Source: Fodinibacter sp963833495 | GTDB taxonomy: Bacteria > Actinomycetota > Actinomycetes > Actinomycetales > Dermatophilaceae | Length of the DNA: 64,000 nucleotides | Reading direction: 5' to 3' | NCBI GenBank assembly: GCA_963833495.1 | Contig: CAWHYJ010000011.1 | Location: forward strand, 372,001-436,000 | In this document: positions 33,678 to 42,219 of the stretch, in pieces | Numbering within the stretch: the stretch's first letter is position 1 | Layout: every line of letters starts with the position of its first letter | Program-made: the position numbers and the translations under genes | The notes under the pieces: generated by a model | Told to the model about the DNA's origin: nothing | The model's input: the letters and a program-made list of their open reading frames with translations, nothing else | Databases searched by the model: none

Positions 33678-35217
33678 TCAGGCCCCCGGGAGCGAGCGCC
33701 TGCACGGTCGCGATGGTGTCGGCCTCGTCGGCCGTCTTGTCGTCGCGGTAGCGCAGCACCCGGGCGAAGCGGAGCGCGACCCCGCCGGGGTAGCGCCGCG
33801 AGTGCTGCAGCCCGTCGAAGGCGATCTCGACGACCTGCTCGGGGCGCACCTCGACCACCCAGCCGTCGGTGCCGCCGACCGCCAGCTCGGTGAACCGCTC
33901 GGTCTGCCAGCGCAGCATCTCGTCGGTCATCCCCTTGAACGTCTTGCCGATCATCACGAAGGCGCCGGTTGCGGGGTCGCGCGCGCCGAGGTGGATGTTG
34001 GACAGGGTGCCCTGCCGGCGGCCGGACCCCCACTCGACGGCGAGCACGACGAGGTCGAGGGTGTGCGTGGGCTTGACCTTGACCCAGCCGCTGCCACGGC
34101 GGCCCGCAGCGTACGGGCTGTCAGCCGCCTTGACCACCACGCCCTCGTGCCCGGCGGCGACGAGGTCGGCGAAGAACGCCTCGGCGGCCTCGGCATCGGC
34201 GGTGAGCAGGCGCGGGACCACGAGGTGCGGCGCGAGGTCGACCAGGGCGTCGTGTCGCACCCGGGCCGGCTCGTCGATGAGGTCGACACCGTCACGGTGC
34301 AGCACGTCGAACAGGAAGGTCGTGAGCGGCACCCGCTCGCGCAGGCCCGCGACGTCGGCCGAGCTGGCCGTGCGGGACCCGGTGACCTGGAACGGCGCGG
34401 GCCGCCCGCCGTCGAGCAGCACGATGGCCTCGCCGTCGAGCACGAGGTCGCCACCGGGAAGCGCGGCCACGGCCTCGACCACCTCGGGCACCCGCTCGGT
34501 GATCTCGTCGAGGCTGCGCGTGTAGACGCTGACCTCACCCGAGCGCCGGTGCACCTGCACCCGGATGCCGTCGAGCTTGCCGTCGACGAGCAGGTCGCCG
34601 CCGCCCACCGCCTGCACCGCCTCGGCCGCGGTCTTCGCGGAGGCCGCGAGCATCGGGCGCACCGGCCGCCCGACGACCAGCCCGACCTGCTCGAGCGCCT
34701 CGATCCCGCCGTGTGCCGCGAGCGCGGCGACGTCGGCGGAGGTGCCGGCCAGCATGGTGGCGCGCCGCACGACGGCGTCGGGCACGGCATACGCCTTCGC
34801 GATGGCGGCGAGCACCACGCCGTCGAGGGCGCCCTGGCGCAGGTTGCCGGTGATGAGGTCGACGAGGAATCGCTGCTCTTCGGCGGTCGCGCGGCTCATC
34901 AGGCCGGTCAGCTCGGCTCGGCGGGATGCCGTGGAGCCGGCTCCCGCCGTGGTCGCCAGACGGGTGAACGCGGCGTCGACCTCGGCGACGGTCAGGCTGG
35001 GCTCCGCCGCAGGGTGCGGCAGCGAGCCCAGCGAGCGGTAGCCGACGCCCAGGCGGCGCTGCGGCAGCACCCCGGACAGGTGTGAGACGACCACGCCCAC
35101 CTCGGCCGGGTCGCAGCGCGCGAAGAGCTCGGCCAGCGCCTGCGTCTTCGCGGTGCGCGACCTGGTGGCGGTGACCGCCCGCGACGCGGCGACCACCTCG
35201 GCGAGGGTGACGTCCAT
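33678..35217 (-). CDS. ATP-dependent DNA ligase (LigB/LigC type), stop lost by a frameshift
   Basis: The roughly 513-residue protein has the nucleotidyltransferase motif DGKLDGIRVQVH with adenylated Lys214, VLDGEAIVLL (motif III), EGVVVKAADSPYAAGRRGSGWVKVKP (motifs IV-V) and an OB-fold C-terminus ending LRYRDDKTADEADTIATVQALAP. An N-terminal helical DNA-binding domain is present (residues about 1-180). Actinobacteria keep such ligases beside the essential NAD-dependent LigA; roles in repair are inferred. The natural end is probably PGA-stop at 33678-33680, but the C-run at 33683-33687 holds one base too many. As sequenced the frame runs on through the downstream gene to 33265. Confidence 0.85.
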
Positions 35218-35278
35218 CCGCCCATCCTGCCGCCCGGCACCGACAGCAGGCGGCCGCGCCGACGTCGCGATGCCGGGG

Positions 35279-35971
35279 TCAGTCGGTCGGGGCGGCGCCC
35301 GCGGGACCGGCGGGCACGTCGGCCGGCGCGTCACCGGCATCCGGGCTGTCGGCCGGTGCGGCGCCGGGACCGGAGCGCCGACGACGCAGCCGCCAGACGA
35401 CGAAGCCGGCGATGGCCGCCACCCCGACGAGCACGGCGCTGCCGGTGCCGAGGGCGTCGGCCACGGCCTGGTACGAAGCTCCGGCGAGGTAGCCGCCCAT
35501 GACGACGACCGTCCCCCAGAGGATGCCGCCGACCGCGTTCCAGGTGAGGAAGGTGCGGTAGCGCATGTCGCTCGAGCCGGCCAGCGCGGGCATCACGGCC
35601 CGGAAGAAGGCGACCCACCGGCCCAGCAGCACCGCGGAGCCGCCGCGCCGGGCGAGCAGGTCGCGGGCGTCGTCGAGCCGGTCGGCGTGGCGGGACAGCA
35701 ACCGGGTCGCCATCAGCCACGGGCCGAGCCGGCGGCCCACCTCGAAGCCGACGCTGTCGCCGACGATCGCCGCCACGATCACGACGGTGAGCACCGCCCA
35801 GAGCGGCACGTGTCCCAAGCTCGCCGAGACACCACCGAGGATCGCCACCGTCTCGCCGGGAATCACGAAGCCGAAGAAGAGGGCGTCCTCGGCGAACACG
35901 AGGGCCCCCACGACGGCGAGCACGACCGGCGCGGGCACGTTGAGGAGGCGCTCCAGCAGGGAGGTGAGCAC
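35279..35971 (-). CDS. DedA family (SNARE-associated) membrane protein
   Basis: The 230-residue protein starts LTSLLERLLNVPAPVVLAVVGALVF and has the DedA signature EDALFFGFVIPGETVAILGG, GDSVGFEVGRRLG, and GRWVAFFRAVMPALAGSSDM with the conserved Arg and Pro. DedA proteins are flippases or proton-coupled carriers for undecaprenyl phosphate or phosphatidylethanolamine-type lipids. The C-terminal 40 residues are Pro/Ala/Asp-rich and variable. GTG 35971 fits the family start. Confidence 0.88.
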   Translation of the reverse strand: MLTSLLERLLNVPAPVVLAVVGALVFAEDALFFGFVIPGETVAILGGVSASLGHVPLWAVLTVVIVAAIVGDSVGFEVGRRLGPWLMATRLLSRHADRLDDARDLLARRGGSAVLLGRWVAFFRAVMPALAGSSDMRYRTFLTWNAVGGILWGTVVVMGGYLAGASYQAVADALGTGSAVLVGVAAIAGFVVWRLRRRRSGPGAAPADSPDAGDAPADVPAGPAGAAPTD

Positions 35972-36048
35972 GTCGTCAGCAGCGGGTGGGGTGCGGGGCC
36001 ATGCCTCCAGTGTGCGCCGTCAGCCGCGGTGCCCGCGAAGGGCGCCGG

Positions 36049-36726
36049 TCAGCGCGCCACCGCGATCTCCACGCGCCAGTCGATCGGGGTGCAGAGGCCG
36101 TTGTTCGACTTCTCGGCCGAGCACGCGGTGACGCCGACGACCACCGGCATCCGGGCCTCGATGGTGAACCGGTCGCCGGGGCGGGTCGGCGGGGGGTCGA
36201 TGTGCAGCTCCCCGCTGTCGTCGGTCCACACGTCCATGAAGACGTTGAGCGTGGTGCCGATGCGGTCGGGGTCGACCCCGAAGGGCGCCAGGGCGGCGCA
36301 GAGGTTCGCGAAGCACGACGGGTGCGGGGCTCCGGCGAACTCGGGGTAGAGCAGGTCGAAGGTCGCCTGGCTGCACGGCGTGAGGGTGAGGTCGTGCACC
36401 CCCACGGTGTCGTCGACGACCTCGGCCATGACCCGGCTGCGGTTCGACCACAGCTGCGAGCCGGTGGAGACGTAGATGCTGTTGCCGAAGTCGGTGGTGC
36501 GCCCGGACGAGAACACCTCGGCCGGGTCGTCGGCCGATACGAGGTAGAGGTCGCTCACCTGCTCGCCGCACGGGTCGACCACGGTGAGCCGGTCGCCGGG
36601 GGCAAGCTCGACGGCGGCGCCGCTCTGGGGCGCGATCCGGGCCCAACCCTCGGCCGCGGTGTCGGCGGAGCCGGGGTAGGGCGGGGCCTCAGCGGTGCGC
36701 GAGAACCGCGTACGCGCCGGGTTCAC
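36049..36726 (-). CDS. DUF1989 / urea carboxylase-associated family protein
   Basis: The 225-residue protein has GDRLTVVDPCGEQVSDLYLV, SSGRTTDFGNSIYVSTGSQLWSNRSRVMAEVVDDTVGVHDLTLTPCS, FANLCAALAPFGV and NVFMDVWTDDSGELHIDPPPTRPGD. This is the DUF1989 pattern, with Cys and His positions that could bind a metal. Relatives (UAAP1/2) accompany urea carboxylase and guanidine carboxylase systems. Its GTG overlaps the stop of the GntA-like gene (GTGA), so the two act together. The reaction is unknown. Confidence 0.85.
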   Translation of the reverse strand: MNPARTRFSRTAEAPPYPGSADTAAEGWARIAPQSGAAVELAPGDRLTVVDPCGEQVSDLYLVSADDPAEVFSSGRTTDFGNSIYVSTGSQLWSNRSRVMAEVVDDTVGVHDLTLTPCSQATFDLLYPEFAGAPHPSCFANLCAALAPFGVDPDRIGTTLNVFMDVWTDDSGELHIDPPPTRPGDRFTIEARMPVVVGVTACSAEKSNNGLCTPIDWRVEIAVAR

Positions 36727-37463
36727 CGCTGCTCCGCCGCGGACACGGCATCCGGGTCTGGCTCGAACGGCGGCGTCCAGTCCTGGGGCACCGCGCGACC
36801 GGAGTACTGCCGCGCCTCGGACGACTGCCCGTGGTCGCTGACCATCGGGTTGAGCGAGCCCTGCAGCTCGGCGTCGCGACGACGGATGGTGTCGCGCATC
36901 CGCTGGTAGCGGCCGTCGGCCCGCATCCGCTCGAACTGCGAGTGGAGGTTGAAGACCAGGGTCGGCAGGGGGGCGCGGCGGGCCACCCGGGAGGCGTTGG
37001 GGTGCAGCCCGACCACGAAGAACGCGGTGCCGGCGACGCTGAACGCGAAGTGGGGGTTCTCGGGATCGGCCGCCACCCCGTCGGCCCACTGGGCGTCGTC
37101 GTTGTCGTGCAGGTGCTGCAGCGCGCTCCAGAGCAGCGCCTCGAAGTCGCGCTCCTGCACCGGCACCGGCCCGCGGAAGCAGGCGACGAACGACACCAGG
37201 TCGCCCTCGGCATCCACCTCGTGCGCGTACTGCGCGAGCGTCGCGCCCAGGGTGTCGAGCGAGCCGCCCGGCGTGGTGTCGGTGAGGTCGTCGAGCACCA
37301 CGAGGGTAGCGGCATCCCGCCGGAACACCGATCGGGCTCCCAGACAGGGAAACTCAGGGTGCGCCACCATCTCCTCGATCGCGTCGACGATGTCCCTCCG
37401 CGGCCGGTCGCCGAGGTCCTCGGCGGCGCGCTCCTCGAGCAGCTCCTCCAGGGGGTCGCTCAT
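36723..37463 (-). CDS. YqcI/YcgG family heme protein (GntA-like N-hydroxylase)
   Basis: The 246-residue protein has HPEFPCLGARSVFRRD, QERDFEALLWSALQHLH, PHFAFSVAGTAFFVVGLHPNASRVARRAP, TLVFNLHSQFERMRADGRYQRM and LQGSLNPMVSDHG plus SEARQYSGR. This is the YqcI/YcgG family. One member, GntA of guanitoxin biosynthesis, is a heme-dependent hydroxylase acting on a guanidino nitrogen. The substrate here is unknown; the coupled DUF1989 gene hints at guanidino or urea chemistry. ATG 37463 fits the family start; 57 extra codons upstream are not family-like. Confidence 0.85.
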   Translation of the reverse strand: MSDPLEELLEERAAEDLGDRPRRDIVDAIEEMVAHPEFPCLGARSVFRRDAATLVVLDDLTDTTPGGSLDTLGATLAQYAHEVDAEGDLVSFVACFRGPVPVQERDFEALLWSALQHLHDNDDAQWADGVAADPENPHFAFSVAGTAFFVVGLHPNASRVARRAPLPTLVFNLHSQFERMRADGRYQRMRDTIRRRDAELQGSLNPMVSDHGQSSEARQYSGRAVPQDWTPPFEPDPDAVSAAEQR

Positions 37464-37614
37464 CGAGCGCCGCCGGGTCGGGCGGTGGGGTCGGGCACGA
37501 GTACTCCTGCGGTCGGGGGTCACATGCTTCCTCATACCCGTGGGCCGGTGGGGGTATGCCGCCGGGCATCGTGGGCCGTCGAGGGTTGCGTCACACAGCC
37601 CCTGCTTGCGACTG

Positions 37615-37678
37615 CTTGCGGATCTTGCACCCACCCGCGGGGTCCTCGCGGCCGCGGCCGCGGTGGACGATCCGCAAG
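37615..37678 (-). terminator. large hairpin between DUF6766 and GntA-like operons
   Basis: CTTGCGGATC (37615-37624) and GATCCGCAAG (37669-37678) are perfect reverse complements enclosing a GC-rich 44-nt interior with further pairing (CCACC with GGTGG). It begins 12 bases past the DUF6766 stop, fitting a terminator or attenuator on the minus strand. Confidence 0.55.
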
Positions 37679-37690
37679 AAGTCGGGCGGG

Positions 37691-38383
37691 TCAGTCGCTG
37701 GACTGGGTCACCGCGTGCGGCGCCCCCACCTCCTTGCTCTCCGGGGACCCGCGCTCGCGCAGGTAGATCGCGAAGACGGCCATGGTGCCGATGGCGAGCA
37801 GCTCGCTCTGCCAGTTCTGCAGGGTGCGGCTCCAGAAGTCCGGCGAGACCAGGTAGGACCCGAGCCCGATCGGGTCGAGCTGGTCACGCATCCGCTCCTC
37901 GTTGTCGGCGACGCGCCCTGCCACCGCCTGGGCGGTCCACGACCCGACGAAGATCAGGCCCATCACCAGGAGGAGGGAGTGCGAGTAGAGCCGGGTGCGC
38001 CAGCCCCCCACCCGGGCCCAGGCCGGCGAGTCGGGCCTGGCGTACCTCCCCACCAGCTGCTGCTCGTCGCTCTCTCGGCCCTCGCTGCCGGGCTCCTTTG
38101 ACTCCGAGGATCCCCGTTGCACCAGCACGACCGTCAGCGCGATGAACAGCACGAACTGCAGGAACTCGGACTGCCAGTTCTCGGCCACGTCGACGGCGAA
38201 CCCAGACGAGGTGACGTAGCGCCAGAGCGAGACCTGCTGCAGGCCGGCGGTGCGCGCCTCGGCGTTGTAGCCGGCCAGGCCGGACACCGACTGGGCGGCC
38301 AGGGTGGCGAGCAACAGGCCGCCGAACACGAGCGAGAGAGAGTTGTCGCGCCAGAAGCCGCGCCGCGCTGGGGCGTCGCTCAT
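37691..38383 (-). CDS. DUF6766 family membrane protein with internal duplication
   Basis: The 230-residue protein has four hydrophobic helices in two similar halves: ENWQSEFLQFVLFIALTVVL followed by RGSSESKE, and QNWQSELLAIGTMAVFAIYL followed by RGSPESKE. Each half begins with a helix near SVSGLAGYN or AVAGRVADN. The repeated NWQSE(F/L)L and SESKE/PESKE motifs are typical of DUF6766. Function unknown. Its ATG overlaps the stop of the 27-residue ORF (ATGA). Confidence 0.82.
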   Translation of the reverse strand: MSDAPARRGFWRDNSLSLVFGGLLLATLAAQSVSGLAGYNAEARTAGLQQVSLWRYVTSSGFAVDVAENWQSEFLQFVLFIALTVVLVQRGSSESKEPGSEGRESDEQQLVGRYARPDSPAWARVGGWRTRLYSHSLLLVMGLIFVGSWTAQAVAGRVADNEERMRDQLDPIGLGSYLVSPDFWSRTLQNWQSELLAIGTMAVFAIYLRERGSPESKEVGAPHAVTQSSD

Positions 38384-38463
38384 CGCAGCATCAGCCCCAT
38401 CGCGACGCAGAACGCGAGCCCGCCCGCGATGAACACGGCGTAGGCCCAGAACATCACCCGCAT
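38380..38463 (-). CDS. 27-residue membrane peptide between lipoprotein and DUF6766 genes
   Basis: ATG 38463 to TGA 38380 encodes MRVMFWAYAVFIAGGLAFC then VAMGLMLR, essentially one membrane helix. The start is one base after the upstream TGA, with GGGGAG of the upstream gene's end as ribosome site. The TGA overlaps the ATG of DUF6766. Perfect spacing on both sides argues that it is a real gene inside a three-gene operon. It could be a regulatory or stabilising peptide of the DUF6766 protein; that is inference. Confidence 0.65.
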   Translation of the reverse strand: MRVMFWAYAVFIAGGLAFCVAMGLMLR

Positions 38464-38464
38464 C

Positions 38465-38908
38465 TCAGCTCCCCTCGATCGCGCAGTCGTAGGGCGTCGC
38501 CGGGTCGCCTGAGGTGCGCGAGCACCCCGCGGCCGTCACCTTCCAGCCGTCGTCGAACAACGCGAGGAAGACGGTGTCGTCCGCAAAGCGCACCTGGGCA
38601 GAGTGCCCGGCGACGGTCACCGCGTCCTTGGCCCCCGGCACCGGGAGGTGATCCTCCGGCAGGGCCCGCGCGCAGGACGTGCCGTCCTTCTCCACCGACT
38701 CCAGGGTGCGCGGGGCGAGCAGGCCGCAGGCGGCGGCCGGGTCGGCCTGCACGTCCGCCTCGAAGCGGTCCGCAGCAGCACCAGCCTCCTGCCGCTCGAC
38801 CGGGGCGCCGCACCCGGTGAGCCCGAGCGTCACCGCCAGTCCGAGCCCGAGCCCCAGGACCAAACCGGATGCCGGGTGCCGGCTCGCCCTCCGACGTCGC
38901 CGAACCAT
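38465..38908 (-). CDS. putative lipoprotein
   Basis: The 147-residue protein has an Arg-rich n-region, a hydrophobic h-region and the lipobox LTGC (Cys about residue 32), so it should be lipid-anchored outside the membrane. The mature part is an alpha/beta domain with DPAAACGLLAPRTLESVEKDGTSC, DAVTVAGHSAQVRFADDTVFLALFDDGWKV and AAGCSRTSGDPATPYDC. Four to five Cys may form disulfides. No family assigned beyond lipoprotein. First gene of the operon with the 27-residue ORF and DUF6766. Confidence 0.75.
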   Translation of the reverse strand: MVRRRRRASRHPASGLVLGLGLGLAVTLGLTGCGAPVERQEAGAAADRFEADVQADPAAACGLLAPRTLESVEKDGTSCARALPEDHLPVPGAKDAVTVAGHSAQVRFADDTVFLALFDDGWKVTAAGCSRTSGDPATPYDCAIEGS

Positions 38909-38983
38909 GCTCGGAAGCCTAGGACGGCACACCCTTCGACAGGGGTTGCGTGGCACTGCCGTTGCTTCCGACTTCTTACGGGG

Positions 38984-39673
38984 TCACTCGACCAGTCGAT
39001 AGCCGATCCCGGGCTCGGTGAGGATGTGGCGGGGTCGCGACGGGTCGCCCTCGAGCTTGCGCCGCAGCTGGTTGCCGTACACGCGAAGGTAGTTCGACTC
39101 GCGGCCGTAGCCCGGGCCCCACACCGCCTTGAGCAGGTCGGCCTGGGTGACGACCCGGCCGCGGTGCTTCGCGAGCTCGCCGATCAGGCGCCACTCGGTG
39201 GGGGTGAGGTGCACGGCATCCCCGTGGTGGGTGGCGGTCAGGGTGCCGAAGTCGAGGGCGAACGCCTCGGTGACGACGGGCGCGATGGCCGCGAGCGCCT
39301 CCCCGTCGCCACCGCCGCGGCGCAGCGCCGAGCGCACCCGCGCCATCAGCTCGTCCATGCCGAACGGCTTGGTGACGTAGTCGTCGGCGCCCTCGTCGAG
39401 CGCCTCGACCTTGTCGTCGGACTGGTGCCGCGCCGACAGCACGACCACCGGCACCCGCGAGGTGCGCCGCAGCCGGCGTAGCACCTCGACGCCGTCGACG
39501 TCGGGCAGGCCGAGGTCGAGGATGACGAGGTCGGGCGGGGCATCCTCGAGCGTTGACAGGGCGTCGAGCCCCGAGCCGACCACCTCGACGTCGTAGCCCC
39601 GGGCCCGCAGGTTGATCCGCAGCGTGCGCCGGATCGTCTCGTCGTCGTCGACCACGAGAACGCGCTCAACCAT
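38984..39673 (-). CDS. kdpE: response regulator KdpE
   Basis: The 229-residue OmpR-type regulator has VLVVDDDETIRRTLR, phospho-acceptor Asp53 in LVILDLGLPD, VVVLSARH, ADDYVTKPFGMDEL (Lys), and a winged helix with LTPTEWRLIGELAKHRGRVVT, LLKAVWGPGYG and NYLRVYGNQLRRKLE. The GESNYLR-type ending is characteristic of KdpE, which activates the high-affinity K+ transporter operon. Its ATG overlaps the kdpD stop by eight bases. The target genes kdpFAB are not in this window. Confidence 0.92.
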   Translation of the reverse strand: MVERVLVVDDDETIRRTLRINLRARGYDVEVVGSGLDALSTLEDAPPDLVILDLGLPDVDGVEVLRRLRRTSRVPVVVLSARHQSDDKVEALDEGADDYVTKPFGMDELMARVRSALRRGGGDGEALAAIAPVVTEAFALDFGTLTATHHGDAVHLTPTEWRLIGELAKHRGRVVTQADLLKAVWGPGYGRESNYLRVYGNQLRRKLEGDPSRPRHILTEPGIGYRLVE

Positions 39674-42215
39674 GGGGCTCCTCCTCGGCGCTGGGCAGCT
39701 CGATGACCATGGTGAGCCCTCCACCGGGCGTCTCCTCCGCCGACACCTCGCCGTCCATCGCCTCGGCGAGTCCGCGCGCGACCGCCAGCCCCAGCCCGAC
39801 GCCGTCGCCCGCGGGCGCGTCGCCGTGCCGTTGGAACGGCAGGAAGATCTGCTCACGGGCCTCCTCCGGCACACCGGGGCCGCTGTCGACGACCCGCACC
39901 TGGGTGCGCCCGCCCAGCCCGCTCGTCGACACGCGCACCCGGCCGGGCGGCGGCTGGTGGCGCAGCGCGTTCTCGACGACGTTCCCGAGCACCCGGTCGA
40001 GCAGGCCGGGGTCGGCGACGACGACGCGGGCCGCCGGGTCGAGGCTCCAGTCGACCCGGTCGGGCTCGGTCAGGGCCGCGACCGCCGCCGGCACCACCTC
40101 GCCGAGGTCGACCGGCCGGGGTGCGGCGACCAGCGCGCCGGCCTGCAGCCGCGACATGTCGAGCAGGTTGCCGATGAGCGTGTCGAGCCGGTCGGCGGAG
40201 TCCTCGATGGCCGCCTCGAGCTCGGCCTCGTCCTCCGGGGAGAAGGTCACCTCCGACGAGCGCAGGCTGCCGATGGCGGCCTTGATGCCGGCCAGCGGGG
40301 TGCGCAGGTCGTGCGACACGGCCGACAGCAGGGCGGTGCGGGCCGAGCTGTCCCGGGCCAGCACCGCGGCCTCGCCCGCGGCCCGCTGCAGCGTTCGACG
40401 CTGGAGGATGGCGCCGGCGTGGGCGGCGAAGGCCGCGAGGAGTCGCTGCTTGTCAGCCGGCACCGGGGCGCCCACCAGCACGAGATCGTGCTCGTCGTCG
40501 GCGCTCGAACGGGTCTCGGTGCGTTCGCCGGATGCCGGTGGGCCCACCGCTCGCCGGCCGTCAGGCGCCGCCGTGGTCTCGACCTCGACCTCGGCGACCA
40601 GCTCGGCCGGGTGGTCGGCCGTCGCCCGGCGGACGACCTCGGCGCGCTCGGCCCCGAACATGTCGACGGCGTGCTCGAGCAGCACGGTCATCTGGTCGGT
40701 CGAGCCGAGCAGGGTGTGGGTCAGCTCGGCCAGGGCGGCCGACTCGCGCTGGGCGGCGACCGCCCGCTCGGCGCGCCGCGCACTGGTGTGCACCACGAAC
40801 GCCACCACCACCGCGACGACGACGAACACCACCAGTGCGATGGCGTTCTCCGGCTCGGAGATGGTGAGCGTGCGCACCGGCTCGAGGAAGAACCAGTTGA
40901 GCAGCCCCGACGACGCCACCGCCCCCACGATCGCCGGGCCGATGCCGCCGAGCAGGGCGACGAGCACGGTGATGAGCAGGTAGAGGGGGACGGTCAGCGG
41001 GAGGCCGGGGTCCTGGGGCAGCAGCGCGAGCAGGGCGGTGAGCACCCCCGGGCCGATGATGGCTGCGGCATAGCCGAGGCGAACTCGTTTGCTGGACAGC
41101 GCAGCCCGCGGCACCTGCCAGCCGTGCTGTGCTGCAAAGGAGTGCGTCACCACGTGCACGTCGATGTCACCCGAGTGGGTGATGACCTCATCGGTGGTGC
41201 TGGGCACGACCACGGTTCGCCAGCGCTTGCGTCGGGTGCTGCCGATGACGACCTGCGAGGCGTTCACGCCCCGCGCGACGTCGAGGATCGCCTCGGCAGG
41301 GTCGTCACCGGTCACCGCGTGCCAGGACCCGCCGAGCTCGTCCGTGAGCCGGCGCAGCGCGGCGAGACCGGGCAGCGGGGGGCCGCTCAGCCCGTCGGCC
41401 CGGGCGACGTGCACCGCGAGCAGCTCGCCGCCGGCGCCGCGCGATGCGATGCGGGCACCACGGCGCAGCAGGGTCTCGCCCTCGGGGCCTCCGGAGAGGG
41501 CGACGACGACCCGCTCGCGGGTGGGCCACGACGAGTCGATGCCGTGGTCGGCCCGGTAGCGCCCCAGCCCCTCGTCGACCCGGTCGGCCAGCCAGAGCAG
41601 GGCCAGCTCGCGCAGCGCCGACAGGTTGCCGACCCGGAAGTAGTTCGCCAGGGCGGCGTCGACCTTCTCGGCCTTGTAGATGTTCCCGTGCGCCATCCGG
41701 CGACGCAGCGCCTCGGGCGACATGTCGACGAGCTCGATCTGGTCGGCCCGGCGCACCACCTCGTCAGGCACCGTCTCCCGTTGCACCACACCGGTGATCG
41801 ACTCGACGACGTCGTTGAGGGACTCCAGATGCTGGATGTTGACGGTCGAGATCACGTCGATCCCGGCATCCAGCAGCTCGTCGATGTCCTCCCACCGCTT
41901 CTCGTGGCGCGACCCCGGCACGTTGGTGTGCGCGAGCTCGTCGACGAGGGCGACGGTCGGCCGCCGGGCGAGCAGGCCGTCGAGGTCCAGCTCCTGGAGC
42001 ACCGCCCCTCGGTGCACGAGCCGGGCACGAGGCAGCACCGCGAGACCCTCGACCATCTCCGCGGTGTGCTCGCGCCCGTGCGTCTCGACCAGGCCCACCA
42101 CCACGTCGGTGCCACGGGCGAGCCGGCGCCGACCCTCGTCGAGCATCGCGACGGTCTTGCCCACCCCGGGAGCCGCCCCGAGGTAGATGCGATGCCGGCC
42201 GCGTGCCACGGTCAC
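39666..42215 (-). CDS. kdpD: sensor histidine kinase KdpD
   Basis: The 849-residue protein has the KdpD N-terminal domain with Walker A GAAPGVGKT (Lys20), VDELAHTNVPGSRH and TVNIQHLESLND. A USP-like domain (about 225-360), four membrane helices (about 370-480), a GAF-like segment, HisKA with VSHDLRTPLAGIKAA and an ATPase domain with N box NVVENALRH, DSGPGVP and GVGLGLAVARG follow. It senses K+ limitation or turgor and phosphorylates KdpE. GTG 42215 follows the kdpC remnant's TAA by four bases. All domains look intact. Confidence 0.93.
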   Translation of the reverse strand: MTVARGRHRIYLGAAPGVGKTVAMLDEGRRRLARGTDVVVGLVETHGREHTAEMVEGLAVLPRARLVHRGAVLQELDLDGLLARRPTVALVDELAHTNVPGSRHEKRWEDIDELLDAGIDVISTVNIQHLESLNDVVESITGVVQRETVPDEVVRRADQIELVDMSPEALRRRMAHGNIYKAEKVDAALANYFRVGNLSALRELALLWLADRVDEGLGRYRADHGIDSSWPTRERVVVALSGGPEGETLLRRGARIASRGAGGELLAVHVARADGLSGPPLPGLAALRRLTDELGGSWHAVTGDDPAEAILDVARGVNASQVVIGSTRRKRWRTVVVPSTTDEVITHSGDIDVHVVTHSFAAQHGWQVPRAALSSKRVRLGYAAAIIGPGVLTALLALLPQDPGLPLTVPLYLLITVLVALLGGIGPAIVGAVASSGLLNWFFLEPVRTLTISEPENAIALVVFVVVAVVVAFVVHTSARRAERAVAAQRESAALAELTHTLLGSTDQMTVLLEHAVDMFGAERAEVVRRATADHPAELVAEVEVETTAAPDGRRAVGPPASGERTETRSSADDEHDLVLVGAPVPADKQRLLAAFAAHAGAILQRRTLQRAAGEAAVLARDSSARTALLSAVSHDLRTPLAGIKAAIGSLRSSEVTFSPEDEAELEAAIEDSADRLDTLIGNLLDMSRLQAGALVAAPRPVDLGEVVPAAVAALTEPDRVDWSLDPAARVVVADPGLLDRVLGNVVENALRHQPPPGRVRVSTSGLGGRTQVRVVDSGPGVPEEAREQIFLPFQRHGDAPAGDGVGLGLAVARGLAEAMDGEVSAEETPGGGLTMVIELPSAEEEPHG

Positions 42216-42219
42216 ATTC

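Noticed and set aside
33265..35217. A fusion of DNA ligase with the downstream charged protein
   Set aside because: The read-through depends on one extra base in a C-run at 33683-33687; without it the ligase stops normally and the next gene has its own ribosome site and ATG.
37464..37690. Guanidine riboswitch upstream of the GntA-like operon
   Set aside because: The inverted repeat there is a long simple hairpin next to the DUF6766 stop; I could not find the conserved blocks of any guanidine riboswitch class.
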